Below are positions 35,536-46,175 of a stretch of 64,000 nt of DNA, piece after piece. Numbering within the stretch: the stretch's first letter is position 1; each line of letters begins with the position of its first letter. Both the position numbers and the translations under genes were made by a program. The notes beneath the pieces are model-generated. The model saw only the letters and a program-made list of their open reading frames with translations, had not been told where the DNA came from and did not search any database. The DNA is from Phocoena phocoena (taxonomy: Eukaryota; Chordata; Mammalia; Artiodactyla; Phocoenidae), in contig NC_089239.1 of NCBI RefSeq assembly GCF_963924675.1, forward strand, positions 1,353,001 to 1,417,000. The letters run 5' to 3'.

Positions 35536-36968
35536 AAAAAGCATATGGTCATCTCAAATATAAAAAAAGAAAAAGACTTTGTCAATTTCCATTTATGATT
35601 TTTAAAAAGTCTCAACAAAATTGGTATAGAAATAATGTACCTCAACCTATTAAAAGACATGTATGACAAACCCACAGCTAATATTATGCTCAACAGTGAA
35701 AAGCTAAAAGTTTTCCCTCTAAGATCAGGACAATAGAGGTATGCCCACTCTTGCCGCTTTTATTCCATATGGTGGTAGAAGTCCTAGCCACAGCAATTGG
35801 GCAAGGAAAAGGAATAAAAGGCATCCCAATCAGGAAGGAAGAAGTAAAACTCTCACTGTTTGCAGATAACATGATACTATCAGGAAAATACTAAATGCTC
35901 CACCAAAAATACTGCTAGAAATAATAAATAAATTTAATAAAGTCATGGGATACAAAATCAATATACAGAAATCCCTGGACTTTCTATACACTAATAATAA
36001 ACTATCAGAAAGAGAAATTAAGAAAATGAGCCATTTACAACTGTATCAAAAAGAATAAAATACCTAGAAATAAATTTGACTAAGAAAGTGAAAAACCTGT
36101 ACACTGAAAACTATGACACTGATGAAGAAAATGAAGAAGACACAAATAAATGGAAAATTATTTTGTGCTCATGGATTGGAAAAATTAATATTGTTAAAAT
36201 AAAATGTCCATTTAAATGTTTAAATGTCATTTGGGTAGCCCCAAAGAAATCTACAGATTCAATGCAATCCCTATCAAAATTCCAATGGCATATTTCATGG
36301 AAATAGAACAAAAAATTTTGAAATTTGTATGTCACTACAAAAGACCAGAATGGCCAAAACATTCTTGAGAAAGATAAACAAAGCTAGAGGTATCGTGCTT
36401 CCTAATTTCCAACTATATTTGAAATCTACAGTAATCAAAACATTATGGTACTGGCAGAATAACAGACACACAGATAAATGGAATAGAATTGGGAGCCTAG
36501 AAATAAACCCACACATATATGAACAATCAATTTATGAGAAAGGAGCAAAGAACATACAATGGAGAAAAGATAATCTCTTCAATAAATTGTGTTGGGAATA
36601 CTGGACAGCCACATGCAAAAGAATAAAACTAGGCCACTATCTTACACCAAACACAAAAATTTACTCAAAATGGATGAAAGACTTGAAATGTAAGATCTGA
36701 AACCACAAAATCCCTAGGAGAACACATAGGAACTACACTCTTTGACACTGGTCTTAGTTATGTTTTTGTGGATCTGACTCCAAAGGCAAGGGAAACAAAA
36801 ACAAACAAAAAGGATTATATCAAACTGAAAAACATCTACACAGCAAAGGAAACCATCATCAAAATGAAAAGGCAACCTACTGAATGGAAGAAGATATTTG
36901 TATGTCATATATCAAATAAGGGGTTAATATCCGAAATATTTAAAGAGTTCATACGACTCAATATTTTA
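35536..36968 (+). mobile_element. L1-F: old L1, middle fragment (ORF2)
   Basis: It resumes exactly at the repeated AAAAAGCATATGGTC and continues with old ORF2 sequence: the palm region near 35680-35900, then [17 protein letters not shown] at 36436-36490, and on to TNKKDYIKLKNIYTAKETI near 36800-36880. It is clearly more diverged than L1-C, G, H and J. It breaks at 36968 with the duplication ACGACTCAATATTTTA caused by L1-H. Confidence 0.9.
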
Positions 36969-37386
36969 TTTATTTTTTTTTTAAACTTAATATATTTTAT
37001 TTTATTTATTTATTTTTTTTAAACATCTTTATTGGGGTATAATTGCTTTACAATGGTGTGTTAGTTTCTGCTTTATAACAAAGTGAATCAGCTATACATA
37101 TACATATGTTCCCATATGTCTTCCCTCTTGCATCTCCCTCCCTCCCACTCTCCCCATCCCACCCTTCCAGGCTGTCACAAAGCACCGAGCTACTATCCCT
37201 GTGCCTTGCGGCTGCTTCCCCCCAGCTATCTACCTTACTACGTTTGTTAGTGTGTATATGTCCATGACTCTCTCTCGCCCTGTCAAAACTCACACTTCCC
37301 CCTCCCCATATCCTCAAGTCCGTTCTCCAGTAGGTCTGCGTCTTTATTCCTGTCTTACCCCTAGGCTCTTCATGACATTTTTTCCC

Positions 37387-40300
37387 TTAAATTCCATATA
37401 TATGTGTTAGCATACGGTATTTGTCCTTTTCTTTCTGACTTACTTCACTCTGTATGACAGACTCTAGGTCTATCCATCTCATTACAAATAGCTCAATTTC
37501 ATTTCTTTTTAAGGCTGAGTAATATTCCATTGTGTATATGTGCCACATCTTCTTTATCCATTCATCCGATGATGGGCGCTTAGGTTGTTTCCATCTCCGG
37601 GCTATTGTAAATAGAGCTGCAATGAACATTTTGGTACATGACTCTTTTTGAATTTTGGTTTTCTCAGGGTATATGCCCAGTAGTGGGATTGCTGGGTCAT
37701 ATGGTAATTCTATTTGTAGTTTTTTAAGGAACCTCCATACTGTTCTCCATAGTGGCTGAACCATTTCACATTCCCACCAGCAGTGCAAGAGTGTCCCCTT
37801 TTCTCCACACCCTCTCCAGCATTTATTGTTTATAGATTTTTTGATGATGGCCATTCTGACTGGTGTGAGATGATATCTCATGGTAGTTTTGATTTGCATT
37901 TCTCTAATGATTAATGATGTTGAGCATTCTTTCATGTGTTTGTTGGCATTCTGTATATCTTCTTTGGAGAAATGTCTATTTAGGTCTTCTGCCCATTTTT
38001 GGATGGGGTTGTTTGTTTTTTTGTTATTGAGCTGCATGAGCTGCTTGTAAATTTTGGAGATTAATCCTTTGTCAGTTGCTTCATTTGCAAATGTTTTCTC
38101 CCATTCTGAGGGTTGTCTTTTGGTCTTGGTTATGGTTTCCTCTGCTGTGTAAAAGCTTTGAAGTTTCATTAGGTCCCATTTGTTTATTTTTGTTTTTATT
38201 TCCATTACTCTAGGAGGTGGGTCAGAAAGGATCTTGCTGTGATTTATGTCATAGAGTGTTCTTCCTATGTTTTCTTCTAAGAGTTTGATAGTTTCTGGCC
38301 TTACATTTAGGTCTTTAATCCATTTTAAGCTTATTTTTGTGTATGGTGTTAGGGAGTGATCTAATCTCACACTTTTACATGTACCTGTCCAGTTTTCCCA
38401 GCACCATTTATTGAAGAGGCTGTCCTTTCTCCACTGTACATTCCTGCCTCCTTTATCAAAGATAAGGTGTCCATATGTGCGTGGGTTTACCTCTGGGCTT
38501 TCTATCCTGTTCCACTGATCTATCTTTCTGTTTTTGTGCCAGTACCATACTGTCTTGATTACTGTTTCTTTGTAATATAGTCTGAAGTCAGGGAGCCTGA
38601 TTCCTCCAGCTTCTTTTTTCGTTCTCAAGATTGCTTTGGCTATTCGGGGTCTTTTGTGTTTCCATACAAATTGCGAAATTTTTTGTTCTAGTTCTGTGAA
38701 AAATGCCAGTGGTAGTTTGATAGGGATTGTATTGAATCTGTAGATTGCTTTGGATAGTAGAGTCATTTTCACAATGTTGATTCTTCCCATCCAAGAACAT
38801 GGTATATCTCTCCATCTATCTGTATCATCTTTAATTTCTTTCATCAGTGTCTTATAATTTTCTGCATACAGGTCTTTCATATCCTTAGGTAGGTTTATTC
38901 CTAGATATTTTATTCTTTTTGTTGCAATGGTAAATGGGAGTGTTTTCTTGATTTCACTTTCAGATTTTTCATCATTAGTATATAGGAATGCCAGAGATTT
39001 CTGTGCATTAATTTTGTATCCTGCTACTTTACAAAATTCGTTGATTAGCTCTAGTAGTTTTCTGGTAGCATCTTTAGGATTCTCTATGTATAGTATCATG
39101 TCATCTGCAAACAGTGACAGCTTTACTTCTTCTTTTCCGATTTGGATTCCTTTTATTTCCTTTTCTTCTCTGATTGCTGTGGCTAAAACTTTCAAAACTA
39201 TGTTGAATAAGAGTAGTGAGAGTGGGCAACCTTGTCATGTTCCTGATCTTAGTGGAAATGCTTTCAGTTTTTCACCATTGAGGATGATGTTTGCTGTGGG
39301 CTTGTCATATATGGCCTTTATTATGTTGAGGAAAGTTCCCTCTATGCCTACTTTCTGCAGGGTTTTTATCATAAATGGGTGTTGAATTTTGTCGAAAGCT
39401 TTCTCTGCATCTATTGAGATGATCATATGGTTTCTCTCCTTCAATTTGTTAATATGGTTTATCACATTGATAGCTTTGCGTATATTGAAGAATCCTTGCA
39501 TTCCTGGAATAAACCCCACTTGATCATGGTGTATGATCCTTTTAATGTGCTGTTGGATTCTGTTTGCTAGTATTTTGTTGAGGATTTTGCATCTATGTTC
39601 ATCAGTGATATTGGCCTGTCGTTTTCTTTCTTTGTGACATCCTTGTCTGGTTTTGGTACCAAGGTGATGGTGGCCTCGTAGAAGGAATTTGGGAGTGTTC
39701 CTCCCTCTGCTATATTTTGGAAGAGTTCGAGAAGGATAGGTGTTAGCTCTTCTCTAAACGTTTGATAGAATTCACCTGTGAAGCCATCTGGTCCTGGGCT
39801 TTTGTTTGTTGGAAGATTTTTAATCACAGTTTCAATTTCAGTGCTTGTGATTGGTCTGTTCATATTTTCTATTTCTTCCTGATTCAGTCTTGGCAGGTTG
39901 TGCATTTCTAAGAATTTGTCCATTTCTTCCAGATTGTCCATTTTATTGGCATAGAGTTGCTTGTAGTAATCTCTCATGATCTTTTTTATTTCTGCAGTGT
40001 CAGTTGTTACTTCTCCTTTTTCATTTCTAATTCTATTGATTTGAGTCTTCTCCCTTTTTTTCTTGATGAGTCTGGCTAGTGGTTTATCAATTTTGTTTAT
40101 CTTCTCAAAGAACCAGATTTTAGTTTTATTGATCTTTGCTATCGTTTCCTTCATTTCTTTTTCATTTATTTCTGATCTGATTTTTATGATTTCTTTCCTT
40201 CTGCTAGCTTTGGGGTTTTTTTGTTCTTCTTTCTCTAATTGCTTGAGGTGCAAGGTTAGGTTGTTTATTCGAGATGTTTCCTGCTTCTTAAGGTGGGCTT

Positions 40301-41204
40301 GTATTGCTATAAACTTCCCCCTTAGAACTGTTTTTGCTGCATCCCATAGGTTTTGGGTCGTTGTGTCTCCATTGTCATTTGTTTCTAGGTATTTTTTTAT
40401 TTCCTCTTTGATTTCTTCAGTGATCACTTCATTATTAAGTAGTGTATTGTTTAGCCTCCATGTGTTTGTATTTTTTACAGATCTTTTCCTGTAATTGATT
40501 TCTAGTCTCATGGCATTGTGGTCAGAAAAGATACTTGATACAATTTCAGTTTTCTTAAATTGACCAAGGCTTGATTTGTGACCCAAGATATGATGTATCC
40601 TGGAGAATGTTCCATGAGCACTTGAGAAAAATGTGTATTCTGTTGTTTTTGGATGGAGTGTCCTATAAATATCAATTAAGTCCATCTTGTTTAATGTATC
40701 ATTTAAAGCTTGTGTTTCGTTATTTATTTTCATTTTGGATGATCTGTCCATTGGTGAAAGTGGGGTGTTAAAGTCCCCTACTATGAATGTGTTACTGGCG
40801 ATCTCCCCTTTTATGGTTGTTAGTATTTGCCTTATGTATTGAGGTGCTCCTATGTTGGGTGCATAAATATTTACAATTGTTATATCTTCTTCTTGGATCG
40901 ATCCCTTGATCATTATGTAGTGTCCTTCTTTGCCCTTTTTAATAGTCCTTATTTTAAAGTCTATTTTGTCTGATATGAGAATTGCTACTCCAGCTTTCTT
41001 TTGGTTTCCATTTGCATGGAATATCTTTTTCCATCCCCTTACTTTCAGTCTGTATGTGTCTCTAGGTCTGAAGTGGGTCTCTTGTAGACAGCATATACAA
41101 GGGTCTTGTTTTTGTATCCATTCAGCCAATCTGTGTCTTTTGGTGGGAGCATTTAGTCCATTTACATTTAAGGTAATTATCGATATGTATGTTCCTATTT
41201 CCAT
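37387..41204 (-). pseudogene. L1-H ORF2: full length, one frameshift, one nonsense codon
   Basis: The total frame of about 1,270 codons equals the family length. The first 545-codon part (39567-41204) holds the endonuclease motifs LNVNGLN, QETHF, GDFNTP and SDHNAM, but the conserved Asp in IDHILG is His (IHHILG). In human L1 the matching Asp is a catalytic residue. It ends after a one-base loss in an A run near 39591. A 94-codon piece (39235-39519) ends at TGA where relatives read AGA. The last 602 codons (37387-39195) are open, with FADD at 39100-39111 and the CCHC-like motif [18 protein letters not shown] near the end. Confidence 0.95.
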
Positions 41205-41262
41205 TTTCTATATTGTTTTGGGTTCGCTACTATAGGTCATTTCCTTCTCTTGTGTTTCGTGT

Positions 41263-42128
41263 CTAGAGAAGTTCCTTTAGCATTTGTTGTAAAGCTGGTT
41301 TGGTGGTGCTGAACTCCCGCAGCTTTTGCTTGTCTGTAAAGGTTTTAATTTCTCCATCAAATCTGAATGAGATCCTTGCTGGGTAGAGTAGTCTTGGTTG
41401 CAGGCTTTTCTCCTTCATCACTTTCAGTATGTCCTGCCACGCCCTTCTGGCTTGTAGGGTTTCTGCTGAGAGATCAGCTGTTAATCTTATGGGGATTCCC
41501 TTGTGTGTTATTTGTTGTTTTTCCCTTGCTGCTTTTAATATGCTTTCTTTGTATTTAATTTTTGACAGTTTGATTAATATGTGTCTTGGCGTGTTTCTCC
41601 TTGTATTTATCCTGTATGGGACTCTCTGTGCTTCCTGGACTTGATTAACTATTTCCTTTCCCATATTAGGGAAGTTTTCAACTATAATCTCTTCAAATAT
41701 TTTCTCAGTCCCTTTCTTTTTTTCTTCTTCTTCTGGAACCCCTATAATTCGAATGTTGGTGCGTTTCATGTTGTCCCAGAGGTCTCTAAGACTGTCCTCA
41801 GTTCTTTTCATTCTTTTTCCTTTATTCTGCTCTGCAGTAGTTATTTCCACTACTTTATCTTCCATGTCACTTATCCGTTCTTCTGCCTCAGTTATTCTGC
41901 TATTGATCCTAACTAGAGTGGTTTTAATTTCATTTATTGCTTTGTTCATCGTTGATTGTTTCATCTTTAGTTCTTGTAGGTCCTTGTTAACTGTTTCTTG
42001 CATTTTGTCCATTCTACTTCCAAGATTTCAGATCATCCTTACTATCATTATTCTGAATTCTTTTTCAGGTAGATTGCCTATTTCCTCTCATTTGTTAGGT
42101 CTGGTGGGTTTTTATCTTGCTCCTTCAT
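41263..42128 (-). pseudogene. L1-H ORF1: two early lesions, 249-codon body open
   Basis: The start ATG is at 42126-42128. One base is missing near 42088 (CCTCTCATT against CCTCTTCATT in L1-J), and a TGA stands in the next stretch near 42028 where relatives read CAA. The remaining 249 codons (41263-42012) are open and contain the whole coiled coil, the RRM-like part (NIRIIGVPEEEEKK) and the C-terminal domain (RRNTPRHILIKLSKIKYKES) up to the natural TAG at 41263-41265. A shortened protein from the inner ATG is conceivable, but it would lack the N-terminus. Confidence 0.92.
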
Positions 42129-42699
42129 CTGCTGTGTGTTTTTCTGTCTTCTCATTTTGCTTATCTTACTGTGTTTAGGGTCTCCTTTTTGCAGGCTGCA
42201 CTTTCGTAGTTCCCGTTGTTTTTGATGTCTGTCTCCAGTGGCTAAGGTTGTTTCAGTGGGTTGTGTAGGCTTCCTGGTGGAGGGGACTAGTGCCTGTGTT
42301 GTGCTGGATGAGGCTGGATCTTGTCTCTCTAGTGGGCAGGTTCACGTCTGGTGGTGTGTTTTGGGGTGTCTGTGGCCTTATTATGGTTTTAGGCAGCCTC
42401 TCTGCTAATGGGTGGGGTTGTGTTCCTGTTTTGCTAGTTGTTTGGCATAGGTTGTCCAGCACTGTGGCTTGCTGGTCGTTGAGTGAAGCTGGGTGCTGGT
42501 GTTAAGATGGAGGTCTCTGGGAGATTTCCACCGTTTAATATTATGTGGAGCTGGGAGGTCTCTTGTTGACCAGTGTCCTGAAGCTGGCTCTCCTACCTCA
42601 GAGGCAGAGCCCTGACTCCTGGCTGGAGCACCAAGAGCCTTTCATCCACACGGCTCAGAATAAAAGGGAGAAAAAGTAGAGAGAATTATTAGAAGTATG

Positions 42700-42815
42700 A
42701 GGAAAGAAAGAAGGAAAGGAGGAAAGGAAGGAAGGAAGAAAGAAGCAAAGAAGGAAAGAAAGGAGGGAGGGAGGGAGGGAGGAAGGAAGGAAGGAGGGAA
42801 AGAAGGAAAAAAGAC
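42700..42815. repeat. (GGAA)n purine tract in L1-H
   Basis: GGAAGGAAGG and GGGAGGGAGGGAGG units run for about 115 bases with AAAG interruptions. It is the reverse counterpart of the TTCC tract in L1-G. Confidence 0.93.
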
Positions 42816-43322
42816 AGAAAGCTGATACAGTAAAAATAAAATAAAGTATAATATAGTTATTGAATTAAAAAATATTTAGAAAAAAAAAAGGGACGGATAG
42901 AACCTTAGGACAAATGTTGGAAGCAAAGCTATACAGAGAAAATCTTACACAGAAGCATACACATACACCTTCACAAAAAGAGGTAAAGGGGGAAAAATCA
43001 TAAATCCTGCTCCCAGAGACCACCTCCTCAATTTGGGGTGATTCGTTGTCTAAAGGAGGGAAGGAAGGAAGGAAAGAAAGAACGAACGAAGGTAAAGTAT
43101 AATAAAGTTATTACAATTAAACTTAATTATTAAGAAAAAGAATTTTTTAAAAAAAATCATGGACGGATAGAGCCCTAGGACAAATGGTGGAAGCAAGAGT
43201 ATACAGACAAGATCTCACACAGAAGCATACACGTACACATTCACAAAAAGAAGAAAAGGGAAAAAAATCATAGATCTCGCTCCTAAATTCCCCCTCTTCA
43301 ATTTGGGATCATTCCTTGTCTA
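42780..43322. repeat. Tandem duplication of a module of about 270 bp in the L1-H 5' UTR
   Basis: Copy 1 (about 42780-43052) and copy 2 (43053-43322) both run from a GGAAGG tract through TAAAGTATAATA, GGACGGATAGA, AGGACAAATG, CAGAAGCATACAC and TTCACAAAAAGA to CAATTTGGG and TTGTCTA. The copies differ by scattered substitutions and small indels. L1-C and L1-G have one copy (reversed), and L1-J has none. Confidence 0.88.
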
Positions 43323-43828
43323 TTCAGGTATTCCACAGATGCAGGGTATATCAAGTTGATTGTGGAGCTTTAATCCGCTGCTTCTGTGGCTGCTGGGAGA
43401 GATTTCCCTTTCTCTTCTTTGTTCTCACAGCTCACAGGAGCTCAGCTTTGGATTTGGCCCTGCCTCTGCGTGTAGGTCGCTGGAGGGCGTCTGTTTTTTC
43501 GCTCAGACAGGACGGGGTTAAAGGAGCCGCTGATTCGGGGCCTCCGGCTCACTCAGGCCGGGGGTTGGGGGATGGGGGAAGGAGGGGCACTGCGTGCAGG
43601 GCGGGCCTGCGGCGGCAGAGGCAGCGTGACGTTGCGGCAGAGGCCGGCGTGACGTTGCACCAGCCTGAGGCCTGCCGTGCGTTGTCCCGGGGAAGTTGTC
43701 CCTGGATCCCGGGAACCTGGCAGTGGCGGGCTGCACAGGCTCTGCGGAAGAGGGGTGTGGAGACTGACCTGTGCTCGCACACAGGCCCCTTGGTGGCGGC
43801 AGCAGCAGCCTTAGCGTCTCCCGCCCGG

Positions 43829-43952
43829 CTCTGGGGTCCGCGGTTTTAGCCGCGGCTCGCGCCCGTCTCTGGGGTTTGCGCTTTCAGCCGCGGCTCGCGC
43901 CCGTCTCTGGGGTTCGCGCTTTTAGCCGCGGCTCGTGCCCGTCTCTGGAGAT
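43829..43952. repeat. 38-bp GC-rich tandem array in the L1-H 5' UTR
   Basis: Units start with CTCTGGGGT or CTCTGGAG at 43829, 43867, 43905 and 43943, a constant step of 38. Each unit contains TTTTAGCCGCGGCTCGCGCC or a close variant and several CpG sites. The other copies have only one such stretch (for example at about 56150-56205 in L1-J). This resembles the promoter monomers of rodent L1s. Confidence 0.92.
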
Positions 43953-44606
43953 CCTTTAAGCAGCGCTCTTAAATCCCTCTCCTCGTGCACCAGGAAACAA
44001 AGAGGGAAGAAAAAGTCTCTTGCCTCTTCGGCAGGTGCAGGCTTTTCCCCGAACTCCCTCCGGGCTAGTCGTGGTGCACTAACCCCTTCAGGCTATGTTC
44101 AAGCCGCCAACCCCAGTCCTCTCCCTGAGCTCCGTCCAAAACCAAAACCCGAGCCTCAGCTCGCAGCCCCGCCCGCCCCGGCGGGTGAGCAGACAAGCCT
44201 CTCGGGTTGGTGAGTGCTGGTCGGCACCGATCGTCTGTGCAGGAATCTCCCCGCTTTGCCCTCCGCACCCGTCGCTGTGCACTACTCCGCGTTCCCGAAA
44301 CTCTCCCCTCCGCCTCCGGCAGTCTCCGCCCGCGGAGGGGCTTCCTAGTGTGTGGAAACTTTTCCTCCTTCACAGCTCCCTCCCACTGGTGCAGGTGCCG
44401 TCCTTATTCTTTTGTCTCTGTTTTTTCTTTTGCCCTACCCAGGTACGTGGGGAGTTTCTTGCCTTTTGGGAGGTCTGAGGTCTTCTGCCAGCCTTCAGTA
44501 GGAGTTCTGTAGGAGTTGTTCCACGTGTGGATGTATTTCTGGTGTATCCGTGGGGAGGAAGGCGATCTCCAGGTCTCACTCTTCCACCATCTTCAAGGTC
44601 CCCCCC

Positions 44607-45449
44607 ACGACTCAATATTTTAAAAAATAAGCCTGATTTAAAAATTGTGGCATTTTCCCAAAGAAAACATACAGGTATCCAACCAGCACAAGAAAAGATG
44701 TTCAATATCTCTAATCATGAGGGAAATGCAAATCAAAACCACAGTGAGATATCACCTCACACCTGTCAGAACGGTTATGATTGAAAAGACAAGAAATAAC
44801 TAATGTTGGCAAGGATGTGGAGAAAAGGGCACACTGTTGTTAAGAATGTAACTAGGTGCAGCCACTATGGAAAACCGTATGGAGATTCCTCAAAATGTTA
44901 AAAATAGAACTACCATATGACCCAGCTATTCCACTTCTGAATATTTATCTAAAGAACACAAAAACACTGATTCAAAAAGATATATGTACTTCTATGTTCA
45001 TTGCAGCATTATTTACAGTAGCCAAGATACAGAAAAACACCTTAGTGTTCATTGATGGATGAATGGATAAAGAAGGAGTGATATACAATGGAATACTACT
45101 TATAGAAAAGAATAATATTCGGCATTTGCATCAACATGGATGGAACTTCAAGGGTATTAGATTAAGTGAAATAAGTCAGATGGAGAAAAATAAATACATA
45201 TGATTCCACCAATATGTAAAATCTAAAACAAAACAAAACAAACCAACAAACAAAATAAAACAAAAGTTGTTACCAGAGGACAAGGGGGTTGATGTTGGTC
45301 AAAATGGTTGAAGGGGGTCAACTCTATGGTGATGGATGGCAACTGGATTGTGGTGGTGATCACTTTGTAGTGTATACAAATGTCAAATTATAAGGCTGAA
45401 CACCTCAAACTACATAATAAAAACTTAACTAAGTAATTTTAAAAAAATA
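44607..45449 (+). mobile_element. L1-F: old L1, last fragment (ORF2 end and 3' UTR)
   Basis: It resumes at the duplication ACGACTCAATATTTTA and reads [24 protein letters not shown] ORF2 sequence at 44856-45062. Its 3' UTR follows, with GGATTGTGGTGGTGATCACTTTGTAGTGTATACAAATGTC and an end near AATTTTAAAAAAATAA at 45449. This is an L1MA/L1MB-type 3' end as I remember those families, older than the rest. Confidence 0.88.
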
Positions 45450-45490
45450 AACTACCCTGACACTTTCCAACTACCCTGACACTTAACAGT
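45450..45490. repeat. Short direct repeat AACTACCCTGACACTT, 2 copies
   Basis: AACTACCCTGACACTT occurs twice with a few bases between, directly after the tail of L1-F. It does not match the left edge of L1-F, so it is not the target-site duplication that one might expect. Confidence 0.85.
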
Positions 45491-45763
45491 TTCCCAATGT
45501 ATTTTGTATGATTTGCCCCTAAGATTAGTGGGTATATTGAAATGACTTTTAGACAACCATTTTCCTAGATAATTTAACAGTTCAATTATTGAAATTCATT
45601 TTTTTAAATACCATACTGTTTTCACTAGGAACTCCTCCTTGAGAGGATACTGAGGTCTAGGAAAGTTGGACAAGCTCCAGACCTCCCAGTTAAATCTTGG
45701 TTTCTCCTTTCCCAGTCTATACTTATTCCAGTACATCATTTTAGGGTCAGATCATAGAATACT

Positions 45764-45890
45764 TTGATGTACATGGCAAAGAGTTTATCCTCGGTTGGAA
45801 GGCAGGGGTGGGGATTAAATGTTTTTGATGTACATGACAAAGAGTTTTGCCTCAGTCTTTAGTTGAAGGGCAAGGGTGGGGATTAAATTT
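45764..45890. repeat. Tandem duplication of about 60 bp, two diverged copies
   Basis: TTTGATGTACATGGCAAAGAGTTT...GGGGATTAAAT (45764-45823) is repeated as TTTGATGTACATGACAAAGAGTTT...GGGGATTAAAT (45824-45890). The second copy has an extra CAGTCTTTA stretch. This is in unique sequence outside any transposon I recognise. Confidence 0.93.
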
Positions 45891-45989
45891 TTTTTGAGGA
45901 AAGGTACACTATCATTCAATTTTTATGTTAATGCGATTATATATTAGATCTACTAAAACTGTGTGGTATTAAAATAATAGTTATAGAAT
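45891..45989. other. Unique sequence, nothing seen
   Basis: This is AT-rich spacer between the tandem duplication and a MIR-like segment. Confidence 0.4.
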
Positions 45990-46175
45990 GTTGAAGCTTG
46001 AAAAAACATTGAGATCTTCTAACTCAACTTCCTTATTCCAAGCACGTACAAATGGAGGCTCAGTGAGGGGATGTGTCTTCTTCAAGGTCATATGGCAGGT
46101 TAAGGTGAGCTCTGGAATTTGGTTCTCTACTGAACCCTGTTCTCTTTCCATTCATGCCATGTCACCTCTCAGAAG
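45990..46175 (-). mobile_element. MIR/MIR3-like ancient SINE, diverged
   Basis: It reads ATTGAGATCTTCTAACTCAACTTCCTTATT, then GGAGGCTCAGTGAGGGGATG and TTCAAGGTCATATGGCAGGTTA, then CTGTTCTCTTTCCATT. The order follows old mammalian SINE-like repeats seen on the reverse strand (...GAAACTGAGGC...CCAAGGTCACA...). The exact subfamily is not certain. Confidence 0.5.

Larger units (their letters stand above)
36969..44606 (-). mobile_element. L1-H: full-length, best-preserved L1, minus strand, inserted in L1-F
   Basis: It is about 7.6 kb long: a reversed A/T tail at 36969-37022, a 3' UTR to 37386, ORF2 at 37387-41204, ORF1 at 41263-42128, and a long 5' UTR to 44606 that ends (reversed) with GAAGATGGTGGAAG. 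ACGACTCAATATTTTA occurs at 36953-36968 and 44607-44622, 16 of 16 identical. L1-F continues on both sides. The perfect target-site duplication and the few lesions in ORF2 make it the youngest full-length copy in the window. Its 5' UTR is longer than in the others because of two internal expansions. Confidence 0.97.
42129..44606 (-). promoter_or_regulatory. L1-H 5' UTR: expanded, CpG-rich promoter region
   Basis: It is nearly 2.5 kb long. In element order it has the tip with AAGATGG, a strongly CpG-rich zone (about 43430-44350) with a 38-bp tandem array, then a duplicated module rich in GGAA tracts (42700-43322), then the leader of ORF1. The CpG content here is well above that of the other copies, which fits a young element that has lost little CpG to methylation decay. 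The antisense (plus) strand has long open frames at 43316-43849 and 44095-44478. Confidence 0.8.

Noticed and set aside
39085..39385. Reading the L1 reverse-transcriptase motif (FADD) as a separate retron or DGR-like system
   Set aside because: The context is plainly L1 ORF2, with an endonuclease in front and the CCHC-like motif behind. No accessory genes or repeats of such systems are present.
42700..43322. GGAA tract as an independent satellite
   Set aside because: The tract has a fixed place in the L1 5' UTR in several copies, so it is part of the element.
43316..43849. 177-codon plus-strand open frame in the L1-H 5' UTR
   Set aside because: It lies in a CpG-rich zone with few stops, the composition is Arg/Gly/Ala-rich, and sibling copies break the frame.
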